Origin: Colletotrichum lupini
Lineage: Eukaryota; Ascomycota; Sordariomycetes; Glomerellales; Glomerellaceae
Assembly (NCBI RefSeq): GCF_023278565.1
Contig: NC_064672.1
Location: 4,464,001-4,528,000, forward strand
Length of the DNA stretch: 64,000 nucleotides
Direction: 5' to 3'
The stretch's first letter is position 1; every line of letters starts with the position of its first letter. The position numbers were made by a program, and so were the translations under genes. This document shows positions 44,208 through 55,900 of the stretch, piece after piece. Below the pieces are notes generated by a model. That model ran no database searches. It had not been told where the DNA came from and saw only the letters and a list, made by a program, of their open reading frames with translations.

Positions 44208-46510
44208 GCGCCTTCGTTGGGGGGTTTGTTGGTTCGGGTGAAGACGAGTTGTGTGGCCCGTTGGGAGAGTTCAATCGGCCAGGTCGCCGGCTGATGCGGC
44301 GCCTTTGAGGCGGACGTGATAGGCTGACGCGGGGGTCGCCTGCTTCGGTGAGGGTCGTTTGAATCTTTTCGCGGCGGCCGCGTTTGGTGGGTTGCGGGTT
44401 GAAAGCTGTGGGCAGCCTGTGTACCAGTAGTCGCCGAGAGCAAGCCAGGAAAAAACCACCTCCTCGTTTTGCTTTTTCACAGCGGTGTCGAGAAGCGAAG
44501 AGCAGCGGCAGCGGCGGCGGATGGATCGGTCGGGATAGTACAGACTAATCGGATAATCGCCTGTCGCATGCGCAAAAAACTCCCACGGTCTGCGAGAAGC
44601 CGAAAAGTTGTCGGGCGTGGAAAAGCGCGGTGACTGAAAGAAGGATGGTGAAATGAGGATACGGATCTCGTGGTTCTATATACGTTCGGGGTCGGTCGTT
44701 GGGTCGTGATGCCTGGGGGGGGACCTCTCTCTCTATGTCCAAAGTGCTGAAAGGGCAGGCTGGAGGAGGGGGAAGCCTGAGTCAATCGCCAAAAGCTGTT
44801 GGAGAAGCTTTCGCAAAGGAAGTCTATTGTGTGAGAGAGGAAATAAGAAAAAAGCCGACAACAACAATTCCAACTATGGGCCGGCAAAGAAGCCCTTGTC
44901 GCGATAGGTCGGGCTTGGGTTTCGGCGCAAGGGTGCGATTGTCTCGGTCGCGGAGGATGCTGCGAAAGCTCTGAATGATAGCAGAGATTACCGCTTCTTT
45001 TTTTCTGGTAAGGAAAAAAAAAAGGTGAGTGTTCGCTGTGTTAGGTAAGGCACATTCAGATGACGGTACCTTACGGTGAGGCGTCAGGCGTCAGCGGGTT
45101 TGGTGCTTGGCTCGACTTGACGGTTCAAGGTTGTGTGCTTTGGTCGTTGCACGTTTGATGGCGGCGGTGTTGCTGCTGACTGCAGTTTGCTGGCTGGCTG
45201 CTGCAGACGTAGCGCGTCTCTCACTTTTTTTTTTCCTTCGTCCTCTTCCAAGGTGCGTGGTGGGGGGGATGATGTCGCTACCACGTCGTGTACTGTGGGT
45301 TAATGTGAATGTTTTAAAAGAGGCTAATTGGATGAGAAGGGGTTGTCTCTCCAAGTTAGGTATGTGCGTGTGCTTAGGTAGCAATTGAGACCAGTTCGTG
45401 ACATGCACCTCACAAAAAAGAAAAAGAAAAGAGGGTTGAAGGAAAAATGACAAGGCCGTTTCTTGTCCGAGTAAGAAGGGACCACAGGCTCAAAGAGTCT
45501 AGAAGAATTAAGGTCAGATTTGAAGCTGCCTGGTGTCTGGACCGGGGGAACAATATCGTTGTTGTATTATCATTATCAGCCATGCGGGACTGAGACCACG
45601 AGAAACTGAGGATCCAGAGGCTCAGAGTTTACGCAGAAGACCCCGTCACCCGAGTGGAGACCCCTGAAGGAAGAAGAACTGCAAACACCAGCCCACCACC
45701 GGCCACCGGCCACTGGGGCCTGGGACCGTCAAGGAGCCCCGTCCAAACAACAATTCATAACGGGAACCGTGGTCGTTCGGGGGTCCTCGACTGGGACGGA
45801 CGGGTCAGGATGAGGTCCCTTGAACACGGGACAGATCGTCCGGCCCAATCAGCAATCACCCTCATCTCGATCCTCACCGACACTGTCACGATGTCACCTG
45901 TGAAAGGAAATGTGTTGGAGCCCATTGGCAGCGGTACCTACGGAGTACATATCATCATACTCAAAACTGAGGTGAACAATAAAACACCCCGCCATCCTGG
46001 CACCAGCTGTCAAAGCATCAATTCTCATAGCATCTTCCGAATGCGATGTCTGCACTTCCCACCCAGATTTACCAAATACAGTATAACAAGGGTTCTGGGC
46101 TCGGCCGAACTGCCGCTTGCCTCCTCGGCGTTTCCCGCCGTCTCCCTCGAGGCCATCTCGATGACGCGTGTGGGGACCAGGCGGGGAGCTGGCCCCTTAT
46201 CCGTACACTCTTCAAAGGTAAGGTACCTTACCAACGTCATTTTACTCCGATTCCTAGCTTATTCTTCGATCTCAGCTCTTCAAGCACGGCCCATTCCCCA
46301 ACTGCCAATTTTTCTTCGTCTGAATAGCATCGTGGAAACAAATAACTACCAACGGCTCTCCAAAACTTTGATTCTCGCATCTTTGCTTCGAATTTCAGGG
46401 GTATCATTGGTTTTAACTGGCCCATCATTGTCCCGCCCTACAGAGTCGCATTCAAAACCCTTGTTCCTGTCGAGGGTACCTACAGATACCCTGATATTTT
46501 CTCAGAAAAA
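44208..46510. other. Long intergenic region upstream of HSF1
   Basis: About 2.3 kb. A 305-residue open frame (45654-46571, +) crosses it but has no motif and runs into the CWC27 3' end. Present are a copy of the intergenic 9-mer (TACGGAGTA, 45939-45947, in GGTACCTACGGAGTAC) and a perfect 16-bp palindrome (46217-46232). I found no clear array of inverted GAA/TTC units that would mark Hsf1 autoregulation. Confidence 0.5.
46217..46232. repeat. Perfect 16-bp palindrome GGTAAGGTACCTTACC
   Basis: The sequence reads identically on both strands and lies about 280 bp beyond the CWC27 stop. Related GGTAC/CCTTAC strings recur in other intergenic parts of the window. Confidence 0.85.
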
Positions 46511-48154
46511 CTACCTTGCACCTCTGCCCGCAAGAGCCGAAGCTCTGGCCATCTTTGCATTCCGTGCCTGATCCCATTCCCGTCCGGAGTTTCCGCTCCG
46601 GGCCTCTCGCGATGCCTTCTTCTCCTCTTGCAGTGTCCTGGCCTTTTCCCTGGGATCAATCACCACCAGCTCCTCCTCAGCCTTTTTGCGATAGCTGAGA
46701 TCCTTACCCAGCTTATCCGCTTTAAAGCTGAGAGCCCGTGACATCCACCCTTCGTCGTCGCTGTCTTCCTTGGCGGCCTGATCCCACGCCTTGCAACTCT
46801 GGCAATCGGCAATAAAGTGAAGATCACAAAGTTCCGCTTCCTCGTCGGCCACCTTGTCCTCCTTGCGCTCTCCCTCCTCGGCTGCAGAGGTGGGTCCGTC
46901 TCCCTTCTCCGGAGCCTCCTCCGGCGGCGCCTGATCCAACTTCGACTTGAAAGCTTTCAAGAAATCGAGAGCTTGTTGGTCTTCACGGCTAGTCGTGTTA
47001 CCGCCGGGCCTTCTCCTCCTCCCCCGGATTGACGTCTCGGGAATCATGCTTTCCAGTGCAGATTTCTTGGTCTCCTTGACCGGTTCGGAATGAAAGCTCC
47101 GCTTCATCGAGGCCTTAAGAGCGGCAATCTCCTCATTTGTCTTCTCGAGAGCCGTCTTGGTGTCGCGAACCTCGGGCTCTGGCGACGGAGAATCCTGAAG
47201 TCGGATAGGAATGGCGCTCTTCTTCTCTGATGACATTTCCTTTGGCGGTGCCGTCCGCTTCTCCTCAGCGGGTTCGGGCTCTGGCTCGTCTCGTGGCGGA
47301 GGTTCCGGCGCTTCCTCCTTTGCCTTGCCTTTCGATTTAGATTTGGTCGACTTCTTCACGGCCGGTTCCTCTTCCTCATCCACATCCATTACTATTCTCG
47401 TGTCGAACTTGGTCTTCTTCAAAACCGGAACCTCCTCGGCATCGCCCTCATCGTCCCCGAAGCTCAAGAGCTGCTTCCCGCCTTTCCTCTTCTTTTTCTT
47501 TTCAATGACCACAGTCTTGGGCGCCTGGGTCGCAACCCTTGACCTCTTCACCATATCATCGAAGGGGTTGACGAGAATCTCCACGTTTGTAATCTTGACA
47601 GGGTACGTCGGCCGGTCCGTGCCCGGAGTGACTTCCCCCTCGCCCATCTTCGCTAAATTGTATATCGTGTCGCCAGCTACCCGCCCGAACAGCGTGTTCT
47701 TGTTATTGAGTTCGTCTGCCTGATCGAGTGTGAAGAAGAACTGGCTACCGTTCGTATCGGGACGACTTTCGTTCGCCATGCCCAGCTGCCCGCGCCGGTT
47801 CCATTTCAGCCGTGAGTGAAACTCGTCCTTGAACCCGATGCCCGTCGGACCGGCGTTGAGACCGCGTCGCTCATCCATTGGCCAGGGGTCCAGCTCGCCG
47901 CTGAATGCGCCGCCATCGTAGATGGACTCGCCGCCATTGCCGGTCCCCGTTGGGTCACCGCCCTGGAGAATGAAGCCCGGCACGAGCCTATGGAAGATTG
48001 TATTATCGTAGTAGCCATCGAGGGCAAGCTGGAGGAAGTTTCGGCAGGTGAGTGGTGTTTGCTTGGCAAAGAGCTCGACAGAGATGTCGCCTAGGGTGGT
48101 GTGGAGGATGACGGACGCAGTCGGCTGCGGTTCAAGGTTGTAGATGGCCGACAT
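46511..48154 (-). CDS. cwc27: Cwc27-type spliceosomal cyclophilin
   Basis: A single exon encodes 547 residues. The cyclophilin domain occupies about residues 11-195 (TTLGDISVELF; F54-H55-R56 in NTIFHRLVPGF; LGMANESRPDTNGSQFFFTL). Asn/Glu-rich ELNNKNTLFG replaces the Trp-containing loop of cyclophilin A; the Glu at this place is known from Cwc27 proteins and is linked to loss of isomerase activity. After the domain comes a Lys/Glu-rich disordered half with KKKKRKGGKQLLSFGDDE (the Cwc27 signature), then SALESMIPETSIRGRRRRPG, a folded-looking C-terminus with CDLHFIADCQSC, and a basic Arg/Lys-rich end. Cwc27 joins the activated (Bact) spliceosome and contacts Cwc22. Intronless here. The start MSAIYNLEPQPTASV matches the family. 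Confidence 0.94.
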   Translation of the reverse strand: MSAIYNLEPQPTASVILHTTLGDISVELFAKQTPLTCRNFLQLALDGYYDNTIFHRLVPGFILQGGDPTGTGNGGESIYDGGAFSGELDPWPMDERRGLNAGPTGIGFKDEFHSRLKWNRRGQLGMANESRPDTNGSQFFFTLDQADELNNKNTLFGRVAGDTIYNLAKMGEGEVTPGTDRPTYPVKITNVEILVNPFDDMVKRSRVATQAPKTVVIEKKKKRKGGKQLLSFGDDEGDAEEVPVLKKTKFDTRIVMDVDEEEEPAVKKSTKSKSKGKAKEEAPEPPPRDEPEPEPAEEKRTAPPKEMSSEKKSAIPIRLQDSPSPEPEVRDTKTALEKTNEEIAALKASMKRSFHSEPVKETKKSALESMIPETSIRGRRRRPGGNTTSREDQQALDFLKAFKSKLDQAPPEEAPEKGDGPTSAAEEGERKEDKVADEEAELCDLHFIADCQSCKAWDQAAKEDSDDEGWMSRALSFKADKLGKDLSYRKKAEEELVVIDPREKARTLQEEKKASREARSGNSGREWDQARNAKMARASALAGRGAR

Positions 48155-49138
48155 CTTGGCCGGCCGTGGCGACGCTCTGTCGAGTTAATTGTTGGAATTC
48201 TGGGTAGGATCGGGGTGAAAGAGAGAGGTTAACATGGGAGAGGGAGAGGTGCGTGGGACAAGTGGGTGGATGCAGCTGCAACCTTCGAAAGTTTCTAGAT
48301 CGTCGTCGGCGAGGTAGCGTTGGATGGTTTATCGATAAGGTCACGTGCAGCTTCGTCGGGACGTCATCTGATTCGGTACCATTCTGTCGGTTCTACCTGC
48401 CGCACCCTTCACATCGTGTAAGTGCCTCCCACTAGGCTGCATCATATCTCAAAATTATCCCATCTGAATACTCCCTAATAATTTCCAAGGTACTTAGGCC
48501 TGACTGTCTCCTTTCTTACCATAAGAGGTCGAGGGAACGTGGCCGAGAGGTATGAGGGGGGTCTCATAGTATTAACCCGAAAGTCCTTGAGCCTCAGTCA
48601 ACCTAACCTTTTGTTTAATTCCCCATTGAGGACCTCTTTTTCTCCCGCTTTATCTATCTCTATATATGTTTGATCTGTGTCCTGCAATATCTGTAAGAGT
48701 AAATTAAGGAAGCTGAGAGAGTCAATGGAGAGTATTTGCATCAAACAATTCGCCTAGTCTTTACACATCGACCTCCTCCACAACGTATATCCCACACGCA
48801 CAGCACAATGCGTAGACTCCCCGAAGAAATCACCTACCTAGCAAGGTCAATAGGATTTATCTCGCCCACGTTACAGTAGAACCTAAATCAGAGAAGCCAC
48901 AGTGGATGGTCTGAGTTGTATATCGGCTGCCGGTCTCAAAGAATTTGTGAGTTGAATTTGCTTGCACCTCGTCTCCGATACACCACCACACTATGAGAAA
49001 AAGCCGACTTCTTCCTTTTACACTATCTGGCAGACCCCTGGTATTCGCCTCTGTATATGCGAGTCAGAAGTAGCAGCACTCCCACTTCATTGCGACTTCA
49101 TACAATAAACAACTTCAAGCAGCATATCACATAGAGAA
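48155..49138. other. Divergent intergenic region, CWC27 / Cys-rich gene
   Basis: About 1 kb. A TGGCCGAGAGG string (near 48541) resembles a Leu/Ser tRNA A-box, but no B-box or acceptor stem follows. Pyrimidine-rich around 48640-48680. No gene supported. Confidence 0.5.
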
Positions 49139-49829
49139 ATGCCTTTCCACACGGGTTCATCCATACGGCGGGCAGAGTCATTGAATTGCGCAGACACACT
49201 TGCTCACATGCCTGAAATCGCCCCCTCAAAGACGAGGGCTGCCGACAACCTCTCTTCGCTTCCCGAGCACATATATCAAAGGACACATTCACAGCAAGGC
49301 CTTGGATACTTCCCCGAGAGCAACTGCAGGGAAGAAGGAAGCCATACGCCGCCTAACAGCAGCATCGCGGCGGCTACAGTATTTACCTCGGGGCCCTCGG
49401 AGAGTAGCGACCCTGTCTCGTCACCGCCGCCGACAGGTCAGAGTCAGAGTGATGATCACCCTAGTGGCGTGGCCGATGAGGATCCACACGACTCGCAGGC
49501 GACGGAGAGCGCCCCGGAAGACGATACTTCGGGTCCTGAAGAGGTAGGGGAAGAGTAAGTTTCGCCCTTCTTGCGAGGTATAACATGAAAAGAAGGATGT
49601 TAACCGTCAGTCTACCAACAGAAAGCCTTGTTGTATCTGCCCTCGGTGCCCACGGCACTCAAAGTCCTGGGTGTGCCAGGAATGCGGCGACTCACTAGCT
49701 CCGGATGAGCTTGATGCCCCGTGCTGCTGCCCTGGTCCTGATGCTGAATCCTGTGGATCAGATTGCGAGGAGACGGAAGCTCAGGGGCATGTTAGATCAG
49801 AGTCACCTGAGTGGGAGTCAGTATTGTAA
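49139..49829 (+). CDS. Two-exon Cys-rich hypothetical protein, 207 residues
   Basis: Exons 49139-49554 and 49622-49829, joined at GAAGA|gtaagt...ccaacag|AAAGCC in frame, with canonical borders and a CTACCAACAG acceptor tract. The first 139 residues are disordered and rich in Ser, Pro, Asp and Glu. The second exon starts [22 protein letters not shown], followed by [19 protein letters not shown]. This gives eleven cysteines within about 45 residues, arranged like a zinc-ribbon or a knotted treble-clef rather than a secreted effector; there is no signal peptide. It ends at WESVL. I do not recognise the family. The evidence that it is a real gene is the exact phase match between a Cys-free exon and a Cys-rich exon, and the CxxC pattern. 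It ends 84 bp from the stop of the convergent deoxyhypusine synthase gene. Confidence 0.7.
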
Positions 49830-49913
49830 GAAGCCCGGTCCCAGGAACAACATGTGGCGGCTCTTGGGTGTGCAATGGAATTTTTGTTTCTTTTCTTTTC
49901 CCACTTGTTATGT

Positions 49914-51125
49914 CTATGATGATTTTTCTTTGGCAAAAGTATTTGCGACAATGAATGGGAATACCAAAGTGGCGTCCGCATAGACCTAGACGCATTATAT
50001 GTGTTAGCAATGGAAATACACAACCTTCTCCAAACCAAGTGCTCGTGGTGACATACCTTGACGGCATCGGCGCCAATCTTGATCTTTCCCCAGGAAACGG
50101 CCTCATCCGGCCTGGCGCCCGCATCACTTCCGTCAAACTCCTGGCCAGTGTTGATGTACACGGCCGACTCGGCGCCGTTGCGCATTAGGCAAGCGTTCGC
50201 AATGTGATGCTTGATGACGCCGCCACCTAGGATAATCATACCTGCCCTCTTGGCGCGCACCGAGATAGTGTTGATCTTTCGGATATCCTCGACGATGTCG
50301 CACTTGAGCTGGCCAGGCGAGGTCTTGAAGGTGTGGAAGTACAGCATATCGCCCAAGCTCCCGTCCGTGAGCGCGGGGCAGAAGACGGGGATGTCGTTCT
50401 TCCACGCCCAGTAGTAGACGGAGCGCTCGTCGTTGATCTCCTTGCCGAGGCGGTGGATCATCTTGGAGGGCGTCCAGTTGATCTCGTCGTCGGTGCCCTT
50501 GCTGGCTTCCTGCTCCTCGTACATCTTGTCGAAGATGGGCACGACCCAGTCCTCGAAGGCGCGGTAGTTCGAGTTCGGGACGACGAGATTGCCAATTCTG
50601 TTCTGGCCCTTTTTGCGTAGGCCTTCGCCGTCGGCGCTAAAGGACGACATGTAGGTGTCGCCCAGGCACTTGATAAAGTCCTCCTCGATGCCGCCGGCGG
50701 TGGTGACGATGGCGGAGACGTGCTTGTGTTTGACCAGCCACCGGAAGACGCCTCGCATGCCGGAGGAGATCATGTTGGAGGTGTAGCCTAGGAAGATGGT
50801 GGTCTTGTCGCCGGTTTCTGGGTCTCTCCAGGCCCTCTTGAAGTCGCGACCCGCCTGTCAGCAGGATGTCGTCTCACACGTAGGAGCAATAGAGGTGGCG
50901 GCTCACCATGTCATTGATGATCCGGATGGACTCGGTCAGAGACGAGGCTTGGAAACCCATGAATCTCATGCCATTGTAGAGACTCTCGGCGGTGATTGGA
51001 CCCTTGATATCGTCAAAGTCCAACTCCTCGACTTTCTGTGCGCCTTCGGGCATTTCTTCCGAGACGACAAGGACCGCATCGGTTGCTGCCGCCGGCGGGG
51101 CGTTGGGGTTCTCTTGAGATGCCAT
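49914..51125 (-). CDS. dys1: Deoxyhypusine synthase
   Basis: Three exons (51125-50907, 50854-50057, 49985-49914) encode 362 residues; donors are GTGAGC and GTATGT. The enzyme transfers the aminobutyl group of spermidine, via NAD, to one lysine of eIF5A, the first step of hypusine formation in the cytosol. Seen: [14 protein letters not shown] (NAD-binding region), [44 protein letters not shown], and [17 protein letters not shown] with the catalytic lysine at about 330. The last exon supplies [23 protein letters not shown], the family C-terminus. Length and active-site residues are complete. The start at MASQEN was chosen over an upstream Met (51191) because the latter adds a non-conserved, 5'-leader-like stretch. 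Confidence 0.95.
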
Positions 51126-52928
51126 GATATAATTTCTGTAAATGAACGAATGAGGGAGGCACACCGAAATCAGGTTGCAGTTGAGTTGCAAATGTGAAGG
51201 ATCTCAAAAGTGAGATTGTCTCAAGCCCACCGAACAAAGGTACATACCAGTGAGGGGAGTGGCGATCTATAGCAAATAGTGGGAACACGAACCGCGGAGA
51301 ATTGTGGATGGCTATCAGACAAGAACCCTGTGACTGTTTCAACCCAAAAATAAATAAATAAACAGGGTGTCTCTATCCGTACTCTTTTTCGTTCTTAGCA
51401 ATCAGAGAACGAGGAACTCTGACGGGATATTGGAGCTGGCGTGGAAAAAAAGTAACCATCCACACACACAGGTACACACTTCAGAATGGCTCCATCCGGG
51501 CGGGCATGGGATGACTCCACGGCCGTGATGTTTAGAAAAGACGGACTCCACTCTGCAAAGAATTTTGACGGAAAGGTGGAGTAACAGGCGGCAGGGTCTG
51601 CCACGGCGCGCGCGCACAGGGACCCACCTCGAAATGTGAGTGCCCACCCATGCAGGTCGGGTCGTCTAATGGTAAAGCGACACGGCGACGGACCTGGAGT
51701 GTGTGTGGTCGATGACTTTTGGTGCGTGGGAAGTGATGCTGGTTGGGTATTCATTCAATGCGTGCCTGGACAGAGACGTGGAAGAAGACACGATGGTTTC
51801 GAATTGCACAAAAGACGGGAGGCTCATCGGTGGATGTGGTACAAAGTGCAAGGTACCTTCCTCGAGATGATGTGGATTTGGTGACTACCTCAGTGGACTC
51901 TTGAGGTTTGTCTGTGGACACTTCCAGCTGGGCCGTGGACGGGACGGGAGAGGTTTCCATGAGGTACCAAGGTTCCATGACAAACATTTGAAGGGTACGT
52001 ACCGCATCTCTTGGAAACTGACCGGGAAATTGAGATTTCGGAGACAAGCAGCAGGCAGGATGACAAGCACAAGGCACCTCAAATTCGGGCAGGCATTGGA
52101 TGGAAGGCAGGGCCAAAGACAACACCCTCAGGCTCGAACTGCCGTGGGTCCCGCTAGAAACCTGAAAGAGTCTAGCGCGTGTTGGCGGTAGAAGGCTGGC
52201 GCTGCCCCCAGCGAATTTGAGATCCAATTCAGCCCAGTGCCAAACCTGGAACTAAGCGCCACTGCACGCGAACCGTATTTTGCAGGCTGCCCCGAACGTG
52301 GCCGTGGCCGTGGCCGTCCAGTACCGTCCGTACCTACTGTCCGCTGGGGTCCCGTCTTCAATCCTTCAACATCACACGATTGCTCGCCAAAGTGCCCAAG
52401 TGTCGCATCTCCGCGCTTCATCACGACGACACACCAACCTCCGCCCACGAGCATCGCTGCCAACGGGACGCCGTCCACACACAATCAACGTGCCGTCATC
52501 CACCCGTACATCATTACCCAGTGCAAAGCCATACGCAAACACACACAATAACGACCCGCTGTCGGATGCACCCACTCCCCGCCGTGCCCGCTACGCTACC
52601 TCTCTCACCTCCTGACCAGCGCCCGTCCTGACGCTTATCCGAGGTTGGGACCCGACCAAGGACCAAAAGTCTTCCATCGACCCACGACAACCAAGGTTCT
52701 CTGGTTCCACGTCCCAATCCAGACACATATGGTATTGGACCTTTATCATAGGCAACTTTAAGGGCTGTCGCCCGGCCTAGTGCGATGTGAGTAGACGATG
52801 CAACAAACCTAAATCTCCGACTTCTTCGAGTCTTGCATCAAAATTCCCACAACCCGCATGCCCGACCTAGACAAGCCATCGCGCTCGACGCAAATCGAGT
52901 CAAACACCTAGACCCTCCCGACCACCAG
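51126..52928. other. Divergent intergenic region, deoxyhypusine synthase / SNT1
   Basis: About 1.8 kb. A tRNA-A-box-like string (near 51668) lacks the rest of a tRNA. A GTGGCC hexamer is repeated three times at 52299-52316. The last 400 bases are CA/CC-rich and probably SNT1 leader; the SNT1 frame is open upstream of its first ATG, so a 5' exon in this region is possible. Confidence 0.5.
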
Positions 52929-55900
52929 ATGCGACCGCCCTTTGACCACAACAGGCGTCCTGTGGATGCGAGGCGGCCTCTCGAGCGACCCCTTCATGCT
53001 AATCACGATCTTTACAGGGCTTCGAGATATTCCTCGAGGTATGACGGGGGAGATCGCGGCGACCGTCGCTCCAGATCGCCTCGCGACCGCTCACCCGATC
53101 GTTACGAACGCGCATCCCAGTACAGTGATGGCGACCGCCGCCGATCATCCGCCGAGGCGCGCTCCAACACTTCAGCATTTACCAACAACAGAGATTCGTT
53201 TCGCGACAACCTACCCCGTGACCCGCCACGGGGGCCTAAGGCGCTTTTAGATCCTCCCAGTGGACCCAGAGGCGGCGGCTATGCTGGTGACTTCAGAGGA
53301 CGTGGCAGAGGTGGCCGTGGCCGCGGATGGGTTCGCGATGACAGCAGAGATCGCGGACGGGACCGCGATATCGATTTCAGAGACCGACGCGATGGGCCTT
53401 ATCGAGACGAGAGAAGCCGTGAACGCGAACGGGACTGGGATCGACGGGATAGAGAGAGCTATCGAGGACGCCCACGCTCGCCTGGTAGAGGGCGCTCACC
53501 ACCACAGCGAGATTTCCGCGACAGAGATCCTCCATTAGGCGTCGATGCCGAACGATCTAGGCGCGGCTCAAGGGACGGCGGCCCACCTTCCGCTGGCTCG
53601 TCCAACTCTGACCCCCCCTTCGGCATGGGCCGAGGTGGTTTTAGAGGAGGCAGAGATCGAGGACGCGGAGGATGGGAGAGAGGAAGGGGAGGAAGAGCTG
53701 GTTTCTACGACGACCGTGATCGCTTCGGACCTCGCAGTCGCTCTCAGGAAGGGCGATGGGGCCGCGATAGGGACGACCGCGACCGTGGCGACCGATGGGT
53801 CGATCCCGAAATTCGCAGAGACCCTCGAGACGAACCCCGTGATCCCCGAGACCGCGAGTTGCTTAGACCAAAGGTCGACCGAGAACGAGACAGAGGCATG
53901 TCTTCCCAAGCGCAGTCGCCAAACACCAAGGACGTATCTCCGCCCCCGCTCGCCCCTTCAGCACCCGCTTTCGGCACTGTCCCTAGTCGAAACGGCCCGG
54001 CAGACGGATCGCCCATCATTGGCGGCACCGGCAAACTGCCACCCACAGCCCCCAGAGCCTTCAACTCCGAACGACCTGTTTCTGCCGGACACGGCGGCGG
54101 AGGTAGCGGCGGAGATTTCCCGGCACCCCCTACCGGTCCAGCAAAGATGAACCTTGTAGAGGGCAGCCCGCCTATCCCCTCTGGCCCTCGTGCCCAACAA
54201 CAGAAACAGCAACGGCCCTCGAGTAAGCAATGGATAAATCCAGCACTGGGGAAGAAGGGCCCCCCCGAGTCGCCCAAGATTATGAGGTCTCAGAGCTTTG
54301 CGCAACAGCAACGCCCGGTACCTTTCCGTCATGAAAGCGTACCAGCAGAACAAGGTGACAACGACCGGCGTCCACGCAGTAGTGATGCGAAGGCCGACTC
54401 TCACAATTCCGCCAATGAAGGTTCGGTCAAGTCACTTAACCTTCCGGAACCTGGCGAAATTGTCATCAAATCCGAAAGAGACAGCTATTCTGCCAGAGGC
54501 TCCATGGACCGAGATATGGAACATCCGGATGATTCAAGGGACATTGTCATGGGAGGAACCGATAATCATGGATATCAGGAGCGTCGGAACCCTCCACGGC
54601 GGGAAGAGAAGTTCGACACAGCCGACAAAGACGACAGCGATGAGGGCTTAGTGGACGAGGACGAGGAAGAGACGAAGGAGCCGCCCAAGCCTGCAAAGCC
54701 TACAAAGGTGAGCCGTATGTCTGTGCCGCGAGTTCGATTTCTTCTCCCGCCCCAGGAACCCTCGGCGCCTGTCTCCGAACAGACGTCCGAATCCGATGAC
54801 GACGAAGATTACGGAGAGTATTTCGCCATGGAAATCGCAAAGGAAGAGGCCGAATTGCAGAGATTACAGGACGCAGCCGACAGTACTCCGGACAGAATCA
54901 TCGCTCGCTACGCTGCAGTCTCGCACGAAGCATTGGTAGCGCTTGTCACCGAGCCAGAGAGTCTTGTGGATATGCTTGGGCCGATCCCCGACGTCATCGA
55001 ACCTCCGAAAGAAGCTACCCCGATTAAGTCACCGGTTGTGGAGCAGCGCGAAAAGACGCCCAAGATCTCGAGCCCAGTTCAGCAAGCCAAATCATCACCG
55101 AAGGAGCCTGCTGTGGTACCCGAGCCAATCTCCGTTGCTGTGTTCGCACCGAAGTCGGAGGAGCCCGAGGTTGAGAAGAAGCCCGAAGAGCCTCTCATCG
55201 AAAAGGAGGCAGACAAGGAACTAGAGAAGGAAGTGGAGAAAGAAGTCGTGGTGACAGCGCCTAAGGTGACTGAGCAAGAACCCGAGAAGGAGCCAGAGCC
55301 AGAGCCAACAACAGTCGTTGAGAAGCCCGCCGAAAAGCCCGTTGATAAGCCCCTGGAGCCAATCGCCGAGAAAGTTGTCAATGATGCCGAGGAAGCCACA
55401 GACGGTTCCGCCGAGAACTCTGAGAAGCCTACTGCGAAACTGGCTGAACCTGTTGTCGAAATGGCTCAAGAAGCGCCCATGGTCCCTGCCTCGAATGAGC
55501 CGCAGCCCAAGACAGAGGAAATGGATATCGACGAGCCTGCCTCGGTTCTACTGGCACCCTCTCTCCCTCAACCATCCGAGCCGGCAAAGGATGTGGATGT
55601 TGCCATGGAAGACGCATTTGAGCCCGAGAAAGCCCCATTGGAGCCGGTGGTCGAACGCGAGGAACCCAGGGAGCCGGTCATGAACGGCCAGCACCTTCTG
55701 CTCCAACCGTCGAGTGTGCCGATGGAAACGATTGAAGGCGACAAGGGTCTGCCCAGCACGCCCTCGCAAATGGACGATGACGACGACAACTCTACCGAAT
55801 CTGAGGACCCCGACGTGATGCTCATCGATAAGATCCGACAGTTCTCCACGACGCCCCCTCTCGACAGTTTACCCGATTACAGCTGCCGCCCTTGGAGCCG

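Noticed and set aside
45495..45512. Heat-shock-element-like TCTAGAAGAATT upstream of HSF1
   Set aside because: Only one GAA unit matches the nGAAn/nTTCn pattern well; flanking units are imperfect. Not enough to claim autoregulation.
45654..46571. 305-residue open frame on the plus strand between HSF1 and CWC27
   Set aside because: No domain, atypical composition, contains the intergenic 9-mer and the 16-bp palindrome, and its end overlaps the CWC27 coding region in antisense. Best explained as a chance open frame.
48530..48620. Possible Leu/Ser tRNA (A-box-like TGGCCGAGAGG)
   Set aside because: No B-box, no T-arm and no acceptor-stem pairing in the following 100 bases.
51655..51730. Possible tRNA (TCGTCTAATGGTAAAGCG resembles an A-box)
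   Set aside because: No B-box at the right distance and the putative stems do not pair.
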